Shown piece after piece: positions 25,942 through 37,815 of a DNA stretch of 64,000 nucleotides. The notes beneath the pieces were generated by a model that saw only the letters and a program-made list of their open reading frames with translations, was not told the DNA's origin and did no database searches. Location of the stretch: assembly GCF_006970445.1 (NCBI RefSeq), contig NZ_CP033877.1, forward strand, positions 690,750 through 754,749. The letters are read 5' to 3'. Source of the DNA: Stenotrophomonas maltophilia. GTDB lineage: Bacteria > Pseudomonadota > Gammaproteobacteria > Xanthomonadales > Xanthomonadaceae. A program made the position numbers and the translations under genes. Position 1 is the stretch's first letter. Each line of letters opens with the position of its first letter.

Positions 25942-27332
25942 AGCGCACCCTGCTTTCGCTGATCGCACACTGGGCCGGCGGCGAGATCCACGGCGACGAC
26001 GTGGCCATCGATGCGGTCAGCAATGACACCCGCAACCTCGGCCCGGGCAGCCTGTATGTGGCGCTGCGCGGCGAGCGTTTCGACGGCCATGACTTTGCCG
26101 CCGACGCGCAGGCGCGCGGTGCCAGTGCGCTGCTGGTCGAGCGCCTGCTGCCGATCGAACTGCCGCAGGTACTGGTGGCCGACAGTGAACTGGCGCTGGC
26201 GAAGATCGCCACCGGCATGCAGCGTGACCGTGGCACCGAGGTGTTCGCGATCACCGGCAGCAATGGCAAGACCAGCGTGAAGAGCCTGCTGCTGTCGATC
26301 CTGCAGCAGGTGGCCCAGCACGCGCACAAGGTGGTCTACGCCAACCCGGGCAATCGCAACAACGAGATCGGCCTGCCGCTGGCGGTGATCGATGCGCCGG
26401 AAGATGCCGACTACGCCGTCTACGAGATGGGCGCCGGCAAGCCGGGCGATATCGCCTACCTGACCGACATCGCCCGCCCGCGCTATGCGCTGGTCAACAA
26501 CATTGCCCCGGCACACCTGGAGCGCATGGGCAGCCTGCTCGGCGTGGCAGTGACCAAGGGCGCGATCTACGCCGCGCTGCCGGCCGATGGCGTGGCGGTG
26601 ATCAACGCCGACGATGCCTATGGCCGCTGGTTCGAACAGCATTTCATCAGTACCCCGGCGCGTTGCCGCGTGCTGCGCTATGGCCTGGAACACTCGGCGG
26701 ACGTGACCGCGCGCGATATCCGCGCCGGTGCGCAGGGCAGCCAGTTCACCCTGGTCGCACCGGCCGGCGAAGCCCGCGTGGTGCTGGGCCTGCCGGGTCG
26801 CCACAACGTCAGCAATGCGCTGGCCGCCGCCAGCCTGGCGCTGGCCGCTGGCGTCGATCTGGCCCTGATTGCAGCCGGCCTGGCCGAAGCGCAGCCGGTA
26901 CCGGGTCGCCAGATCGCCCATCAGCTGCGCAATGGCGCGGTGCTGGTGGACGACAGCTACAACGCCAACCCCGGGTCGCTGGCGGCAGCCATCGATGCCC
27001 TGGCCGCCGCGCCGGAAGAGGGCTGGCTGGTGCTGGGCGACATGCGCGAGCTGGGCCCGGACGCAGAAGCGCTGCATGCGCAGGCCGGCATCCGCGCACG
27101 TGCCGCCGGCCTGAAGCGCCTGTATGCACTGGGCCCGCTCAGCGCCGCTGCCGCCGCCGCCTTCGGCGAAGGCGGCCGCCATTTCGCCACCCACGACGCG
27201 CTGTCGCAGGCGCTGAAGGACGAGCTGCACGCCGGCGTGCGCTGCCTGGTCAAGGGTTCCCGTGGCAGCGCCATGGACACGATTGTCAAAGCGCTGCTGG
27301 CGCAAGGAGAGGAATCCCCGCATGTTGTATGA
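25938..27332 (+). CDS. murF: UDP-MurNAc-tripeptide:D-Ala-D-Ala ligase
   Basis: Completes the pentapeptide side chain. The 464-residue ligase has the [19 protein letters not shown]-terminal UDP-binding motif, the P-loop [41 protein letters not shown], the [12 protein letters not shown] block and [15 protein letters not shown]. Its last 11 bases overlap mraY, a longer overlap than elsewhere in this cluster. Confidence 0.96.
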   Translation: MKRTLLSLIAHWAGGEIHGDDVAIDAVSNDTRNLGPGSLYVALRGERFDGHDFAADAQARGASALLVERLLPIELPQVLVADSELALAKIATGMQRDRGTEVFAITGSNGKTSVKSLLLSILQQVAQHAHKVVYANPGNRNNEIGLPLAVIDAPEDADYAVYEMGAGKPGDIAYLTDIARPRYALVNNIAPAHLERMGSLLGVAVTKGAIYAALPADGVAVINADDAYGRWFEQHFISTPARCRVLRYGLEHSADVTARDIRAGAQGSQFTLVAPAGEARVVLGLPGRHNVSNALAAASLALAAGVDLALIAAGLAEAQPVPGRQIAHQLRNGAVLVDDSYNANPGSLAAAIDALAAAPEEGWLVLGDMRELGPDAEALHAQAGIRARAAGLKRLYALGPLSAAAAAAFGEGGRHFATHDALSQALKDELHAGVRCLVKGSRGSAMDTIVKALLAQGEESPHVV

Positions 27333-28407
27333 ACTGGCTCGATGGTTGCAGCAGTTGGAGAGCCTGTTCGGGCTGTTCAACTACCAGACGTTCCGCGCCA
27401 TCCTTGCCGCGCTGACGGCCCTGTTCCTGTCGCTGTGGCTTGGCCCGGCGATGATCCGCAAGCTTGCCCAGTTCAAGGGCGGCCAGCCGATCCGCAAGGA
27501 CGGTCCGCAGACTCATTTCTCCAAGGCCGGCACGCCGACCATGGGCGGTTCGCTGATCCTGCTCACCATCACCCTGTCGGTGCTGATGTGGGCCGACCTG
27601 CGCAATCGCTACGTGTGGCTGGTGCTGGCAGTGATGCTGTGCTTCGGCGCCATCGGCTGGTATGACGACTGGATCAAGATCGTCCGCCGTGACCCGAACG
27701 GCCTGAAGTCGCGTTGGAAGTACCTGCTTCAGTCGATCTTCGGCCTGGCCGCGGGCCTGTTCCTGTTCTACACGGCCGACGTGCCGGCGGCGCTGACCTT
27801 CTACATTCCGATGTTCAAGTCGATCGCGCTGCCGCTGGCCGGCATCGGCTTCGTGGCCATCGCCTACTTCTGGATCGTCGGCTTCTCCAACGCGGTGAAC
27901 CTGACCGACGGCCTGGACGGCCTGGCGATCATGCCGACCGTGCTGGTTGCCTGCGCGCTGGGCGTGTTCGCCTATGCCTCGGGCAACGTGGTGTTCGCCA
28001 ACTACCTGCAGATCCCGCAGATCCCGGGCGCTGGCGAGCTGGTCATCATCTGTGCGGCCATCGCCGGTGCCGGCCTCGGCTTCCTCTGGTTCAACACCTA
28101 TCCGGCCATGGTCTTCATGGGCGACATCGGCGCACTGGCGCTGGGCGCGGTGCTGGGCACGATCGCAGTGATCACCCGCCAGGAACTGGTGCTGGTGATC
28201 ATGGGTGGCGTGTTCGTCATCGAAACGCTGTCGGTGATGATCCAGGTCGCCTCGTTCAAGCTGACCGGCAAGCGCGTGTTCCGCATGGCGCCGATCCACC
28301 ACCATTTCGAACTGAAGGGCTGGCCGGAGCCGCGCGTGATCGTGCGCTTCTGGATCATCTCCGTCGTGCTCGTGCTGATCGGCCTGGCCACGTTGAAGGT
28401 GCGCTGA
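27322..28407 (+). CDS. mraY: Phospho-MurNAc-pentapeptide transferase MraY
   Basis: Transfers phospho-MurNAc-pentapeptide to undecaprenyl phosphate to make lipid I. The 361-residue protein has ten predicted membrane helices and the family motifs [34 protein letters not shown] (catalytic aspartates), [28 protein letters not shown] and [13 protein letters not shown]. The start at [10 protein letters not shown] matches family length; it lies within the murF end. One base separates its stop from ftsW. Confidence 0.96.
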   Translation: MLYELARWLQQLESLFGLFNYQTFRAILAALTALFLSLWLGPAMIRKLAQFKGGQPIRKDGPQTHFSKAGTPTMGGSLILLTITLSVLMWADLRNRYVWLVLAVMLCFGAIGWYDDWIKIVRRDPNGLKSRWKYLLQSIFGLAAGLFLFYTADVPAALTFYIPMFKSIALPLAGIGFVAIAYFWIVGFSNAVNLTDGLDGLAIMPTVLVACALGVFAYASGNVVFANYLQIPQIPGAGELVIICAAIAGAGLGFLWFNTYPAMVFMGDIGALALGAVLGTIAVITRQELVLVIMGGVFVIETLSVMIQVASFKLTGKRVFRMAPIHHHFELKGWPEPRVIVRFWIISVVLVLIGLATLKVR

Positions 28408-28408
28408 G

Positions 28409-29734
28409 ATGAACGACCTGTCCCGCCAGGCAACACGCCTTGAAGCCATCGAAGGCAGCTACGACAAGTGGCTGCTGGGCGCGATCATCGCGCTTACCGG
28501 TGTCGGCGTGGTGATGGTGGCGTCCAGCTCGATCGCGCTGATGAGCAGCCCGTTCTACTACCTCAACCGCCACCTGATCTTCCTGGCGGTGGGTATCGTG
28601 CTGGCGGTCATCGCCGCCCGCACCGAGTTGAAGTCCATCGAGCAGTACAACCAGATGCTGTTGCTGGGCTGCTTCGTGCTGCTGCTGGCGGTGTTCACGC
28701 CGGGCCTGGGCAGCACGGTCAACGGTGCTCGCCGCTGGATCAACCTGGGCGTCTCCAAGTTCCAGACGGTCGAGGCGGTGAAGGTGTTGTACATCGTCTG
28801 GCTGTCCAGCTATCTGGTGCGCTTCCGCGACGAGGTCAATGCGACCTGGCCGGCGATGCTCAAGCCGCTGGGCGTGGCTGGCGCGCTGGTGGTTCTGCTG
28901 CTGCTGCAGCCGGACTTCGGTTCCTCGACCCTGCTGCTGGCGATCACCGCCGGCATGCTGGTGCTGGGCGGGGTGAACATGCCGCGCATGTCGATGCCGG
29001 TGATCATCGGCCTGGTCGGCATGAGCGCACTGGCGATCATCGAGCCGTACCGCATGCGCCGCATCACCTCCTTCCTGGACCCGTGGGCCGACCAGCAGGG
29101 CGACGGCTACCAGCTGTCCAACGCGCTGATGGCCGTGGGCCGTGGCGAATGGACCGGCGTCGGCCTGGGCAACTCGGTGCAGAAGCTGTACTACCTGCCC
29201 GAAGCGCATACCGACTTCATCTTCTCGGTCACCGCCGAGGAATTCGGCTTCCTGGGTACCTGCGTGATCGTGGCGCTGTACGCGCTGCTGGTTGGCCGCA
29301 CGTTCTGGCTGGGCATGCGCTGCGTGGAAATGAAGCGCCACTTCTCCGGCTACATCGCCTTCGGCATCGGCCTGTGGATCAGCATGCAGACCTTCGTCTC
29401 GATCGGCGTGAACCTGGGCATCCTGCCGACCAAGGGCCTGACCCTGCCGCTGATCTCCTCCGGCGGTTCGTCGGTGCTGATGACCTGCGTGGCGATGGGC
29501 CTGCTGCTGCGCGTGTCCTATGAACTCAAGCGCGCCGAGCGCCGCCAGGCCGTGCGCATCGGTGGCGCCGAAGATGCCGCTGCCGAGCCGATGGACGAGC
29601 CCGCCACACCGGTGGCCGCCAGCGTGCCGATGAGCGCCGAGCCGGTCGCCTCCGCGCCCGCTGCAGCGAACGCCGCACGCGGCACCAGCCGCCTGCAGTC
29701 GCGCATCGAACCGACCTTCGGGAGGCTGTCATGA
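28409..29734 (+). CDS. ftsW: Septal peptidoglycan glycosyltransferase FtsW
   Basis: SEDS-family polymerase working with FtsI at the septum. The 441-residue protein has about ten membrane helices; GARRWINLG (catalytic Asp region follows in the long loop), [13 protein letters not shown] [29 protein letters not shown] and [13 protein letters not shown] are the SEDS motifs. The C-terminal tail, about 60 residues, is alanine/proline-rich and cytoplasmic. Overlaps murG in ATGA. Confidence 0.95.
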   Translation: MNDLSRQATRLEAIEGSYDKWLLGAIIALTGVGVVMVASSSIALMSSPFYYLNRHLIFLAVGIVLAVIAARTELKSIEQYNQMLLLGCFVLLLAVFTPGLGSTVNGARRWINLGVSKFQTVEAVKVLYIVWLSSYLVRFRDEVNATWPAMLKPLGVAGALVVLLLLQPDFGSSTLLLAITAGMLVLGGVNMPRMSMPVIIGLVGMSALAIIEPYRMRRITSFLDPWADQQGDGYQLSNALMAVGRGEWTGVGLGNSVQKLYYLPEAHTDFIFSVTAEEFGFLGTCVIVALYALLVGRTFWLGMRCVEMKRHFSGYIAFGIGLWISMQTFVSIGVNLGILPTKGLTLPLISSGGSSVLMTCVAMGLLLRVSYELKRAERRQAVRIGGAEDAAAEPMDEPATPVAASVPMSAEPVASAPAAANAARGTSRLQSRIEPTFGRLS

Positions 29735-30819
29735 GTGCAGCCACCGAGAGTGGGCGCCCGGTGATGATCTTGGCAGGTGGCACCGGCGGCCACATCTTCC
29801 CCGGCCTGGCCGTGGCCCGCGTGTTGCGCGAGCGCGGCGTGCCGGTGACCTGGATGGGCGCCGATGGCGCGATGGAAACCCGCCTGGTGCCGCAGCACGA
29901 CATCGCCATCGACACGCTGGCCATCACCGGCCTGCGCGGCAAGGGCAAGCTGGCCCTGCTGGCCGCACCGTGGCGGCTGATGCGTGCGCTGCGCGCGGCC
30001 GGGCTGATCATCCGCAAGCGCCAGCCGCGCGCGGTGGTCGCCTTCGGCGGCTTCGCCTCCGGCCCCGGCGGCATGGCCACGCGCCTGCATGGCCTGCCGT
30101 TGATCGTGCATGAGCAGAACCGTGCGCCGGGCCTGACCAACCGCATCCTGTCGCGCTATGCGCGCCGCCTGCTGACCGGTTTCCCGGGCACCTTCGCCAA
30201 GCGCGAGGAGTTCGTCGGCAACCCGGTGCGTGCGGAAATTGCTGCCATTGACCCGCCGGAACAGCGCTTCGCCAACCGCCAAGGCCCGCTGCGCGTGCTG
30301 GTGGTCGGTGGCAGCCAGGGGGCGCGTGCACTCAATACCGGCGTACCGCAGGCGATTGCTGCGCTGGGCTCGGGGGTGACGGTGCAGGTTCGCCACCAGA
30401 GCGGCGAGAAGATGCATGCCGAAGCGGTCGAGGCCTATGCCAAGGCCAGCGTGCAGGCGGAAATCACGCCGTTCATCGCCGACATGGCCGAGGCCTTCGC
30501 CTGGGCCGATCTGGTCGTATGCCGCTCTGGCGCGTCCACGCTGGCCGAGCTGTGCGCGGTCGGTGTCGGCAGCGTGCTGGTGCCATTCCCTGCTGCCGTC
30601 GACGATCACCAGACCCGCAATGCGGAATACCTGGTCGAGCGCGGCGCAGCGATTTTGCTGAAGCAGGACGGAACGCTGGCCGACGGCATTGCCGCACTGC
30701 TGCGCGATCTGTCCGAAAATCCCGCCCGCCGCATGCAGATGGCGCAAGCCGCGCGTGCCCTGGCCAAGGTCGATGCCGCCGAGCGCATCGCCGATATCAT
30801 TCTCGAGGAAGCTGTATGA
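29731..30819 (+). CDS. murG: Lipid II synthase MurG
   Basis: Adds GlcNAc to lipid I at the inner face of the membrane. The 362-residue GT28 enzyme shows [19 protein letters not shown] near the N-terminus, [44 protein letters not shown] and [15 protein letters not shown] with [17 protein letters not shown] (UDP-GlcNAc binding). It overlaps ftsW by 4 bases. Unlike its neighbours it does not overlap the next mur gene; a 15-codon ORF bridges the 40-base gap. Confidence 0.96.
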   Translation: MSAATESGRPVMILAGGTGGHIFPGLAVARVLRERGVPVTWMGADGAMETRLVPQHDIAIDTLAITGLRGKGKLALLAAPWRLMRALRAAGLIIRKRQPRAVVAFGGFASGPGGMATRLHGLPLIVHEQNRAPGLTNRILSRYARRLLTGFPGTFAKREEFVGNPVRAEIAAIDPPEQRFANRQGPLRVLVVGGSQGARALNTGVPQAIAALGSGVTVQVRHQSGEKMHAEAVEAYAKASVQAEITPFIADMAEAFAWADLVVCRSGASTLAELCAVGVGSVLVPFPAAVDDHQTRNAEYLVERGAAILLKQDGTLADGIAALLRDLSENPARRMQMAQAARALAKVDAAERIADIILEEAV

Positions 30820-30863
30820 AGAAGGCATGCCACCGCGCCTGCCCTGCGCGAGGCCGCGCATGA
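30816..30863 (+). CDS. Possible 15-codon coupling ORF between murG and murC
   Basis: An ATG at 30816 overlaps the murG stop (ATGA), and its frame runs 15 codons ([15 protein letters not shown]) to a TGA at 30861-30863 that overlaps the murC ATG at 30860 (ATGA). It fills exactly the one gap in an otherwise overlapping gene chain. The peptide is basic, with two cysteines, and resembles no known protein. The arrangement suggests a translational bridge rather than a functional peptide; it could also be chance. Confidence 0.4.
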   Translation: MKKACHRACPARGRA

Positions 30864-32296
30864 TCCGTCGCCTGCACGACACCAACGACCTGGTGCGCGC
30901 GTTCCCGCGCGTGCATTTCGTCGGCATCGGTGGCACCGGCATGAGCGGTATCGCCGAAGTGATGCTGACGCTGGGCTATGAAGTGTCCGGTTCGGACAAC
31001 GCCGACAACGTGGCGACCCGTCGCCTGGCCAGCCTGGGTGCGCGCATCATGCGCGGCCACTCCGCGGCCAACGTGCTGGGCACCGACTGCGTGGTGGTCT
31101 CCAGTGCCATCCGCGAAGACAACCCGGAACTGATGGAAGCGCGCAGCCAGCGCATTCCGATCATGCCGCGTGCGGCGATGCTGGCCGAGCTGATGCGCTT
31201 CCGCCGCGGCATCGCGGTGGCCGGTACCCATGGCAAGACCACCACCACCAGCCTGACCGCTGCGGTGCTGAGCGAAGGTGGCCTGGACCCGACGTTCGTG
31301 ATCGGTGGCCAGCTGCTGGCCGCCGGTGCCAACGCCAAGCTGGGTGGTGGGCAGTGGCTGGTGGCCGAGGCCGACGAAAGCGATGGCAGCTTCCTGCGCC
31401 TGAACCCGCTGATGTCGATCATCACGAACATTGATGCCGACCACCTGGAAAACTACGGCAACGACTTTGCCCGCGTGCAGGCGGCGTTCGCCGAGTTCCT
31501 GCAGCGCCTGCCGTTCTACGGCCTGGCGGTGCTGTGCATCGATGATCCGGAAGTGGCCGCGCTGGCCGCCAAGACCCCGCGTCACGTGATGAGCTACGGC
31601 ATGAGCCCGCAGGCCGACGTGCGCGCCGAGAACGTGGTGCAGGAAGGTTCGCGTATGCGTTTCACCCTGCGCCTGCCGCAGGGCACCAGCCAGGAAGTGG
31701 TACTGGCGCTGCCGGGCAGGCACAACGTGCTGAACGCGCTGGCCGCCGCTGCGGTGGGCTGGCAGCTGGGCGTGGCACCGGACGCGATCGCGCGCGCGCT
31801 GGAAGGCTTCGCCGGGGTCGGTCGTCGCTTCAACGACCTGGGCGAAGTGACCACCGCCAGCGGTGCCAAGGTCCGCATCATCGACGACTACGGCCATCAC
31901 CCGAGCGAGCTGGAGGCGGTGTTCGCCGCCGCCCGCGGTGGCTGGGCCGACAAGCGCCTGGTGGTGGCCTTCCAGCCGCATCGCTACAGCCGTACCCGCG
32001 ACCAGTTCGACAAGTTCGCCGCGGTGCTGTCCAGCGTCGACGCGCTGGTGCTGAGCGAGGTCTACCCGGCCGGTGAGGAACCGATCGCTGGTGCCGATTC
32101 GCACGCGCTGGCCCGTGCCATCCGCGCGCGCGGCCGCAGCGAGCCGGTGGTGGTGGGCAAGGCCGCCGAGCTGGCCAGCGTGCTGCCGGATGTGCTGCAG
32201 GACGGTGACCTGCTGCTGATGATGGGCGCCGGCGACATCGGCGCCGTGGCCACCCATATCGCGGTGGAAGGCTTCAAGGGGGAGGGCCAGGCGTGA
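30860..32296 (+). CDS. murC: UDP-MurNAc:L-alanine ligase
   Basis: Adds the first amino acid of the stem peptide. The 478-residue ligase begins [15 protein letters not shown], followed by [18 protein letters not shown] (UDP-MurNAc binding), the P-loop [53 protein letters not shown] and [20 protein letters not shown]. The start at 30860 gives normal length; the longer frame through the murG end is rejected. Overlaps ddl by 4 bases. Confidence 0.95.
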   Translation: MIRRLHDTNDLVRAFPRVHFVGIGGTGMSGIAEVMLTLGYEVSGSDNADNVATRRLASLGARIMRGHSAANVLGTDCVVVSSAIREDNPELMEARSQRIPIMPRAAMLAELMRFRRGIAVAGTHGKTTTTSLTAAVLSEGGLDPTFVIGGQLLAAGANAKLGGGQWLVAEADESDGSFLRLNPLMSIITNIDADHLENYGNDFARVQAAFAEFLQRLPFYGLAVLCIDDPEVAALAAKTPRHVMSYGMSPQADVRAENVVQEGSRMRFTLRLPQGTSQEVVLALPGRHNVLNALAAAAVGWQLGVAPDAIARALEGFAGVGRRFNDLGEVTTASGAKVRIIDDYGHHPSELEAVFAAARGGWADKRLVVAFQPHRYSRTRDQFDKFAAVLSSVDALVLSEVYPAGEEPIAGADSHALARAIRARGRSEPVVVGKAAELASVLPDVLQDGDLLLMMGAGDIGAVATHIAVEGFKGEGQA

Positions 32297-33255
32297 GCGC
32301 GCTGACCTTCCCACCGCTGCGCGTGACCGACCCGGCCGAGTTCGGCCGCGTCGCCGTGCTGCTCGGCGGTAGTTCCAGTGAACGCGAGGTATCGCTGGAT
32401 TCGGGCCGCAACGTGCTCGAAGCCCTGCAGTCGCGTGGCATCGATGCGTTCGCCGTCGATGGCATTCCGGCACTGGCAAAGGCACTCGCCGCTGGTGGCA
32501 TCGACCGCGTGTTCAACATCCTGCACGGCCACAACGGTGGCGGCGAGGATGGCATCGTGCAGGGCCTGATGGACGCCTTCGGCGTGCCGTACACCGGCTC
32601 TGACGTGCTGGGTTCTGCGCTGAGCATGGACAAGATCCGCACCAAGCAGGTGTGGCTGTCGCTGGGCCTGCCGACCCCGCAGTACCGGAAGGTCGACGCG
32701 TCCACGGTGCATGCGCTGGCGTCCGAGCTGGGCCTGCCGGTAGTAGTGAAGCCGGCCAACGAAGGCTCCAGCGTGGGCATCAGCCGGGTCACCGACGAGG
32801 CGGGCCTGGACGAGGCCGTCGCGCTGGCCGCGCGCTACGACGGTCAGCTGCTGATGGAGCAGATGGTGGTCGGCGACGAGCTGACCGTGGCGATCCTCGG
32901 CGATGTCGCACTGCCGTCGATCCGCATCGTGCCCAAGGGCCAGTGGTACGACTACAACGCCAAGTACATCGCCGAGGACACCCAGTACCTGTGCCCGGGC
33001 CTGGACGGTGATGACGAAGAGGACATCCGGCGCATCGCGCTGGCCGCGTTCCGCGCCGCCGGCTGCCGTGGCTGGGGCCGCGTGGACGTGATGCGCGATC
33101 GTGCCAGCGGCCGTTTCTTCCTGCTGGAAGTGAACACCGCGCCGGGCATGACCAGCCATTCGCTGGTACCCAAGGCGGCCCGCCAGGCCGGCATCGGTTT
33201 CGAGGAACTGGTGTGGCGCGTGCTGGAACAGACCCTGGAGGCCCCGCAGGCATGA
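32293..33255 (+). CDS. ddlB: D-alanine:D-alanine ligase
   Basis: Makes the D-Ala-D-Ala dipeptide used by MurF. The 320-residue ATP-grasp enzyme has [53 protein letters not shown], the serine/tyrosine loop around [25 protein letters not shown] and [19 protein letters not shown]. Its place between murC and ftsQ is that of E. coli ddlB. ATGA overlaps on both sides. Confidence 0.96.
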   Translation: MSALTFPPLRVTDPAEFGRVAVLLGGSSSEREVSLDSGRNVLEALQSRGIDAFAVDGIPALAKALAAGGIDRVFNILHGHNGGGEDGIVQGLMDAFGVPYTGSDVLGSALSMDKIRTKQVWLSLGLPTPQYRKVDASTVHALASELGLPVVVKPANEGSSVGISRVTDEAGLDEAVALAARYDGQLLMEQMVVGDELTVAILGDVALPSIRIVPKGQWYDYNAKYIAEDTQYLCPGLDGDDEEDIRRIALAAFRAAGCRGWGRVDVMRDRASGRFFLLEVNTAPGMTSHSLVPKAARQAGIGFEELVWRVLEQTLEAPQA

Positions 33256-34001
33256 ACGCGGTGCTGCGCATCTTCGTCTGGCTGTTGGCGCTGTCGGTGG
33301 TTGCACTGCCGGTGGTGGCCGTGGTCAATGGCTGGGTCGGCGCCGAGCGCTGGCCGCTGGCGAAGCTGCGCGTGCATGGCGAGTTCAAGCGGGTGCCGGC
33401 CGAACAGCTGCAGCAGGTGCTGCTGCCGTACGCGCACGCCGGCTTCTTCGCGGTCAAGCTGCAGGATGCGCAGGACGCCCTGGAAAAGCTGCCGTGGGTG
33501 GAGAGCGCGCAGGTACGCAAGCAGTGGCCGGATGTGCTGGAAGTGACCCTGGTCGAGCACAAGCCGTTCGCACGCTGGGGCAACGACCGCCTGGTGTCCG
33601 AGCAGGGCAAGCTGTTCCCCACGCCGAAGAAGCTGTCCGACCTGGCACTGCCGGAGCTGGATGGCCCGGACAGCCAGACCGAAGAAGTGATGAAGCTGTA
33701 CAGCGACTCGCGTGCATTGTTCGCACCGGCCGGCGTCGATGTGCGCCGGGTGACGATGGATGCGCGCGGCAGCTGGTCGCTGGTGCTGAGCAACGGCACT
33801 GAAGTGGTGGTCGGCCGTGACGACGCGCGCTCGCGCATGCAGCGCTTCGTCAAGGTGCTGCCGCAGCTCAACCGTCAGGACGCGCCGATCGAGCGCGCCG
33901 ACCTCCGTTACACCAATGGTTTCACGCTGAGCTGGGGTACCCCGGCCACGCCGGCGAAAACGCCGGCGACCCCGGCCAGAAGCACGCAGGAAAGGACATG
34001 A
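33252..34001 (+). CDS. ftsQ: Cell division protein FtsQ
   Basis: A 249-residue bitopic protein linking early and late divisome components. It has one N-terminal helix (about residues 4-26, [21 protein letters not shown]), a POTRA domain ([22 protein letters not shown] to about residue 95, ending [19 protein letters not shown]) and the beta domain. The tail after residue 232 is a run of Pro-Ala-Thr-Lys repeats, likely disordered. Start MNAVLR overlaps the ddl stop. Confidence 0.95.
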   Translation: MNAVLRIFVWLLALSVVALPVVAVVNGWVGAERWPLAKLRVHGEFKRVPAEQLQQVLLPYAHAGFFAVKLQDAQDALEKLPWVESAQVRKQWPDVLEVTLVEHKPFARWGNDRLVSEQGKLFPTPKKLSDLALPELDGPDSQTEEVMKLYSDSRALFAPAGVDVRRVTMDARGSWSLVLSNGTEVVVGRDDARSRMQRFVKVLPQLNRQDAPIERADLRYTNGFTLSWGTPATPAKTPATPARSTQERT

Positions 34002-35233
34002 ATCGCAAGGGTGACAAATCGCTGATCGTTGGCCTGGACATCGGCACCTCCAAGGTGGTGGCGCTGGTGGGCGAGTATTCGCCGGGCAACCCGATCGAAG
34101 TGATCGGCATCGGCTCGCACGAATCGCGCGGGCTGAAGCGTGGCGTGGTGGTGGACATCGAATCGACCGTGCAGTCGATCCAGCGCGCGGTGGAAGAAGC
34201 CGAGCTGATGGCCGGCTGCGAGATCCGATCGGTATACGCCTCGATCTCCGGCAACCACGTGCAGTGCAAGAACTCGCCGGGCATCGTGCCGATCCGCGAC
34301 GGTGAAGTGACCTGGGGGGACCTGGATCGCGTGCTCGACGCGGCCAAGGCGGTGGCGATCCCGGCCGACCAGAAGATCCTGCACGCGATCCCGCGTGAGT
34401 ATGTGCTGGACGATTCGCAGGAAGGCATCCGCAACCCGGTCGGCATGACCGGCGTGCGCCTGGAAGTGCATGCCCACCTGGTGGTGTGCGCGCAGTCGGC
34501 CGCGGCCAACATCAGCAAGTGCGTGCAGCGCTGCGGCCTGCAGGTGGACGACCTGGTGCTGTCCTCGCTGGCCTCCAGCGTGGCGGTGCTGACCGCCGAC
34601 GAGCGTGAGCTGGGCGTGGTGCTGGTCGACATGGGTGCCGGTACAACCGACATCGCCGTGTTCGTGCAGGGCGCGATCTGCCACACCGCCTCGCTGCCGA
34701 TCGCCGGCGACCACGTGACCAACGACATCGCGCACATGCTGCGCACGCCGACCCCGGAAGCCGAGCAGATCAAGGTGCGCTATGCCTGCGCCCTGGCCCA
34801 GCTGGCCACGGCCGAGGAGAGCATCCAGGTGCCGTCGGTGGGCGACCGCCCGCCGCGCCGCATGCCGCGTCACTCGCTGGCGCAGGCCGTGCAGGGCCGC
34901 TACGAGGAAATCTTCGAGATGGTGCAGGCCGAACTGCGCCGCTCCGGCTTCGAGGAACTGGTGCGCGCCGGCATGGTGTTGACCGGCGGCGCTTCGAAGA
35001 TGGAAGGCGTGGTCGAACTGGCCGAGGAAATGCTGCAGATGCCGGTGCGCGTGGGTATCCCGCAGCACGTCACCGGCCTGGGCGAAGTGGTCGGCAATCC
35101 GGTGCACGCCACTGGCGTGGGCCTGCTGCTGATGGGCAGCCAGATCGAGCATCCGCGGCGTCCGTCGCTGCCGACCGGGCGCGCCGGAAGCATGTTCAAG
35201 AAGCTCAAGACCTGGTTCCGCGGCGAGTTCTGA
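33998..35233 (+). CDS. ftsA: Cell division protein FtsA
   Basis: Actin-like ATPase that ties FtsZ to the membrane. The 411 residues show phosphate-1 [18 protein letters not shown], the 1C domain with [19 protein letters not shown], phosphate-2 [16 protein letters not shown], adenosine loop [17 protein letters not shown], and a C-terminal amphipathic helix [13 protein letters not shown] that inserts in the inner membrane. It overlaps ftsQ by 4 bases; 170 bases then precede ftsZ. Confidence 0.96.
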   Translation: MNRKGDKSLIVGLDIGTSKVVALVGEYSPGNPIEVIGIGSHESRGLKRGVVVDIESTVQSIQRAVEEAELMAGCEIRSVYASISGNHVQCKNSPGIVPIRDGEVTWGDLDRVLDAAKAVAIPADQKILHAIPREYVLDDSQEGIRNPVGMTGVRLEVHAHLVVCAQSAAANISKCVQRCGLQVDDLVLSSLASSVAVLTADERELGVVLVDMGAGTTDIAVFVQGAICHTASLPIAGDHVTNDIAHMLRTPTPEAEQIKVRYACALAQLATAEESIQVPSVGDRPPRRMPRHSLAQAVQGRYEEIFEMVQAELRRSGFEELVRAGMVLTGGASKMEGVVELAEEMLQMPVRVGIPQHVTGLGEVVGNPVHATGVGLLLMGSQIEHPRRPSLPTGRAGSMFKKLKTWFRGEF

Positions 35234-35248
35234 CGCGGAATCCGCAAA

Positions 35249-35265
35249 CCCGGGCATCGCCCGGG
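35249..35265 (+). other. Hairpin in the ftsA-ftsZ gap
   Basis: CCCGGGC-ATC-GCCCGGG, a 7-bp stem with 3-base loop, starts 15 bases after the ftsA stop. There is no T-run. It may pause or process the transcript and let ftsZ be expressed separately. The remainder of the 170-base gap has no coding sequence. Confidence 0.55.
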
Positions 35266-35403
35266 CGCAACACCCGCAGTACCCGCATCACAACGCAACA
35301 CCGGCAATACACAACCCACACAGCCGCAACGTCGGCATGCAGCAGGACGGCAGGACGCCCGAATGCCCATGCCAGCCAAAGCGGATACAACGAGGACACG
35401 GAC

Positions 35404-36639
35404 ATGGCGCATTTTGAACTGATCGAAAAGATGGCACCCAATGCGGTGATCAAGGTGGTTGGCGTGGGCGGCGGCGGCGGCAATGCCGTGGCGCACATGG
35501 TCAACTCGGCGGTGGACGGCGTGGAATTCATCACCGCCAACACCGACTCGCAGGCCATCAAGAATTGTGGTGCCAAGCTGCAGCTGCAGCTGGGTACCAA
35601 CGTGACCAAGGGCCTGGGCGCAGGCGCGAACCCGGAAGTCGGCCGCCAGGCCGCGCTGGAAGACCGTGAGCGCATCATGGACGCGCTGCAGGGCGCGGAC
35701 ATGGTGTTCATCACCGCCGGCATGGGCGGTGGCACCGGCACCGGCGCTGCGCCGGTGGTGGCACAGCTGGCCAAGGAAATGGGCATCCTGACCGTGGCCG
35801 TGGTCACCAAGCCGTTCCCGTTCGAAGGCCGTCGCCGCATGCAGGTGGCGCTGAAGGGCATCGAGGAACTGAGCCAGCACTGCGACTCGCTGATCACCAT
35901 CCCGAACGAGAAGCTGATCACCGTGCTGGGTCGCAACGCGACCATGATCCAGGCCTTCCGCGCTGCCAACGACGTGCTGCAGGGCGCCGTGCAGGGCATC
36001 GCTGACCTGATCGTGCGTCCGGGCCTGATCAACGTCGACTTCGCCGACGTGCGCACCGTCATGTCCGAAATGGGCCTGGCGATGATGGGTACCGGCACCG
36101 CCCGTGGCGATGACCGCGCCCAGGCCGCTGCCGAATCGGCGATCCAGAACCCGCTGCTGGACGATGTGAATCTGGCCGGCGCCAACGGCATCCTGGTCAA
36201 CATCACCGCCGGCGCCGACTTCACCATGGCCGAGTTCGACGAGATCGGCCGCACCATCGATGGCTTCGCTTCCGAAGACGCCACCGTGGTGGTCGGCACC
36301 GTGCTGGACCCGGACATGCAGGACGAAGTGCGCGTGACCGTGGTGGCCACCGGCCTGAACCGTGTCTCGGCCAGCAAGACCCAGCGTCCGGGCGAGCGTG
36401 CGCCGATCAAGCTGGTCCGCAACGCCACCACCGGCCAGCCGGAGTTCGGCGAGTTCGACAACGGCGGCGATGCCGTGTCCAAGGCCGTGGGTGGCATGGG
36501 CCTGGGCCTGCGTCGTGCCAGCAGCGATACCGCGGCGGCCTCCGCACCGTCGGCCCCGGCCGCTTCGGCCCCGGCGGCGGCGGAACTGCCGAACGATTAC
36601 CTGGACATCCCGGCCTTCCTGCGCCGCCAGGCGGACTAA
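35404..36639 (+). CDS. ftsZ: Cell division GTPase FtsZ
   Basis: Tubulin homologue forming the Z ring. The 411-residue product has [27 protein letters not shown], the GTP signature [20 protein letters not shown] (about residues 104-123), the T7 loop with [11 protein letters not shown] (catalytic Asp), an alanine/proline linker, and the conserved C-terminal peptide [14 protein letters not shown] that binds FtsA and ZipA. A GAGGACACGG leader precedes the ATG. Confidence 0.98.
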   Translation: MAHFELIEKMAPNAVIKVVGVGGGGGNAVAHMVNSAVDGVEFITANTDSQAIKNCGAKLQLQLGTNVTKGLGAGANPEVGRQAALEDRERIMDALQGADMVFITAGMGGGTGTGAAPVVAQLAKEMGILTVAVVTKPFPFEGRRRMQVALKGIEELSQHCDSLITIPNEKLITVLGRNATMIQAFRAANDVLQGAVQGIADLIVRPGLINVDFADVRTVMSEMGLAMMGTGTARGDDRAQAAAESAIQNPLLDDVNLAGANGILVNITAGADFTMAEFDEIGRTIDGFASEDATVVVGTVLDPDMQDEVRVTVVATGLNRVSASKTQRPGERAPIKLVRNATTGQPEFGEFDNGGDAVSKAVGGMGLGLRRASSDTAAASAPSAPAASAPAAAELPNDYLDIPAFLRRQAD

Positions 36640-36648
36640 GCGGGGCGG

Positions 36649-36669
36649 CCCGGGGTTGTCCTCCCCGGG
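36649..36669 (+). other. Hairpin after ftsZ
   Basis: CCCGGGG (36649-36655) pairs with CCCCGGG (36663-36669) around TTGTCCT, ten bases past the ftsZ stop. Strong stem but no U-run, so partial termination or processing rather than a proven terminator. The following 175 bases up to lpxC are non-coding, AT-richer near 36811-36823 (TTAATCTAATAT), which may hold an lpxC promoter. Confidence 0.5.
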
Positions 36670-36844
36670 TTGCGCCACCATGTCCTGAAAACGCGGGCGC
36701 CGGGCCAGGATGGGCCCGGCCGCCCTGCTTCACGCGCTTCCCAGCGGCGTGCCGGTGCGTCCTGCCGGTGGCTGTAACTGGCGTTTCAGCCAGGGTAGGG
36801 GAGTGCGCGTGTTAATCTAATATGTCACTTCCGGTCCATCCCCC

Positions 36845-37756
36845 ATGATCCAGCAACGCACCCTCAAGAACACGATCCGCGCCACCGGCGTTGGCCTGCA
36901 CAGCGGTGACAAGGTCTACATGACCCTGCGCCCGGCACCGGTCAACCATGGCATCGTGTTCCGCCGCGTGGACCTGGACCCGGTCGTGGAAGTGCCGGCC
37001 AAGGCCGAACTGGTCACCGAAGTGACCCTGTGCACCGGCCTGACCTGCAACGACGCCAAGATCCAGACCGTCGAACACCTGATGTCGGCGCTGGCCGGCC
37101 TGGGTGTGGACAACATCATTGTCGAACTGTCCTCGGCCGAGCTGCCGATCATGGACGGTTCGGCCGGCCCGTTCGTGTTCCTGCTGCAGTCGGCGGGCAT
37201 CGTGGAACAGGATGCGCCCAAGCGCTTCATCCGCGTGCTGAAGACCGTGGAAGTGACCGAGGGCGACAAGGTGGCCCGCTTCACCCCGTACGAGGGCTAC
37301 AAGCTCGGCTTCACCATCCAGTTTGACCACCCGATGATCCCGGCCAAGCAGTCGCGCCAGGAAATCGAGTTCTCGACGCTGGCCTACACCAAGGAAATTT
37401 CCCGCGCGCGCACCTTCGGTTTCATGCGCGACCTGGAATACATGCGCGAGCGCAACCTGGGCCTGGGCGGTTCGATGGACAACGCCATCGTGCTGGACGA
37501 GTTCCGCGTGCTCAACGAAGACGGCCTGCGCTACGCCGACGAATTCGTGCGCCACAAGATCCTTGACGCCATCGGCGACCTCTACCTGGCCGGTGGCCAG
37601 GTGCTGGGCGCCTATGAGGGCTTCAAGTCTGGCCATGCGCTCAACAACAAGCTGGTGCGGGCCCTGATGGCCGACGCCAGCGCCTGGGAATGGGTCAGTT
37701 TCGACTCGCCGGCTACCCCGGATCCGGTGGAATATGCCACCCCGGCCTACGCCTGA
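36845..37756 (+). CDS. lpxC: UDP-3-O-acyl-N-acetylglucosamine deacetylase LpxC
   Basis: First committed step of lipid A synthesis, a zinc amidase and drug target. The 303-residue product has [37 protein letters not shown] (zinc histidine), [35 protein letters not shown], the [15 protein letters not shown] zinc motif and [13 protein letters not shown] with the catalytic histidine. It closes the division cluster and has its own terminator. Confidence 0.98.
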   Translation: MIQQRTLKNTIRATGVGLHSGDKVYMTLRPAPVNHGIVFRRVDLDPVVEVPAKAELVTEVTLCTGLTCNDAKIQTVEHLMSALAGLGVDNIIVELSSAELPIMDGSAGPFVFLLQSAGIVEQDAPKRFIRVLKTVEVTEGDKVARFTPYEGYKLGFTIQFDHPMIPAKQSRQEIEFSTLAYTKEISRARTFGFMRDLEYMRERNLGLGGSMDNAIVLDEFRVLNEDGLRYADEFVRHKILDAIGDLYLAGGQVLGAYEGFKSGHALNNKLVRALMADASAWEWVSFDSPATPDPVEYATPAYA

Positions 37757-37782
37757 TTCCGTAGATCGTTGAATTTCAAGAT

Positions 37783-37815
37783 AAAAACGCCGCCTTCCAG
37801 GGCGGCGTCGTTGTT
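37783..37815 (+). terminator. Rho-independent terminator of lpxC / dcw cluster
   Basis: Stem ACGCCGCC (37787-37794) with GGCGGCGT (37801-37808), loop TTCCAG, preceded by AAAAA and followed by CGTTGTTT. Thirty bases past the lpxC stop. The next 220 bases to the end of dciA hold no gene; a lone TACAAT at 37925-37930 is the only promoter-like feature. Confidence 0.88.
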
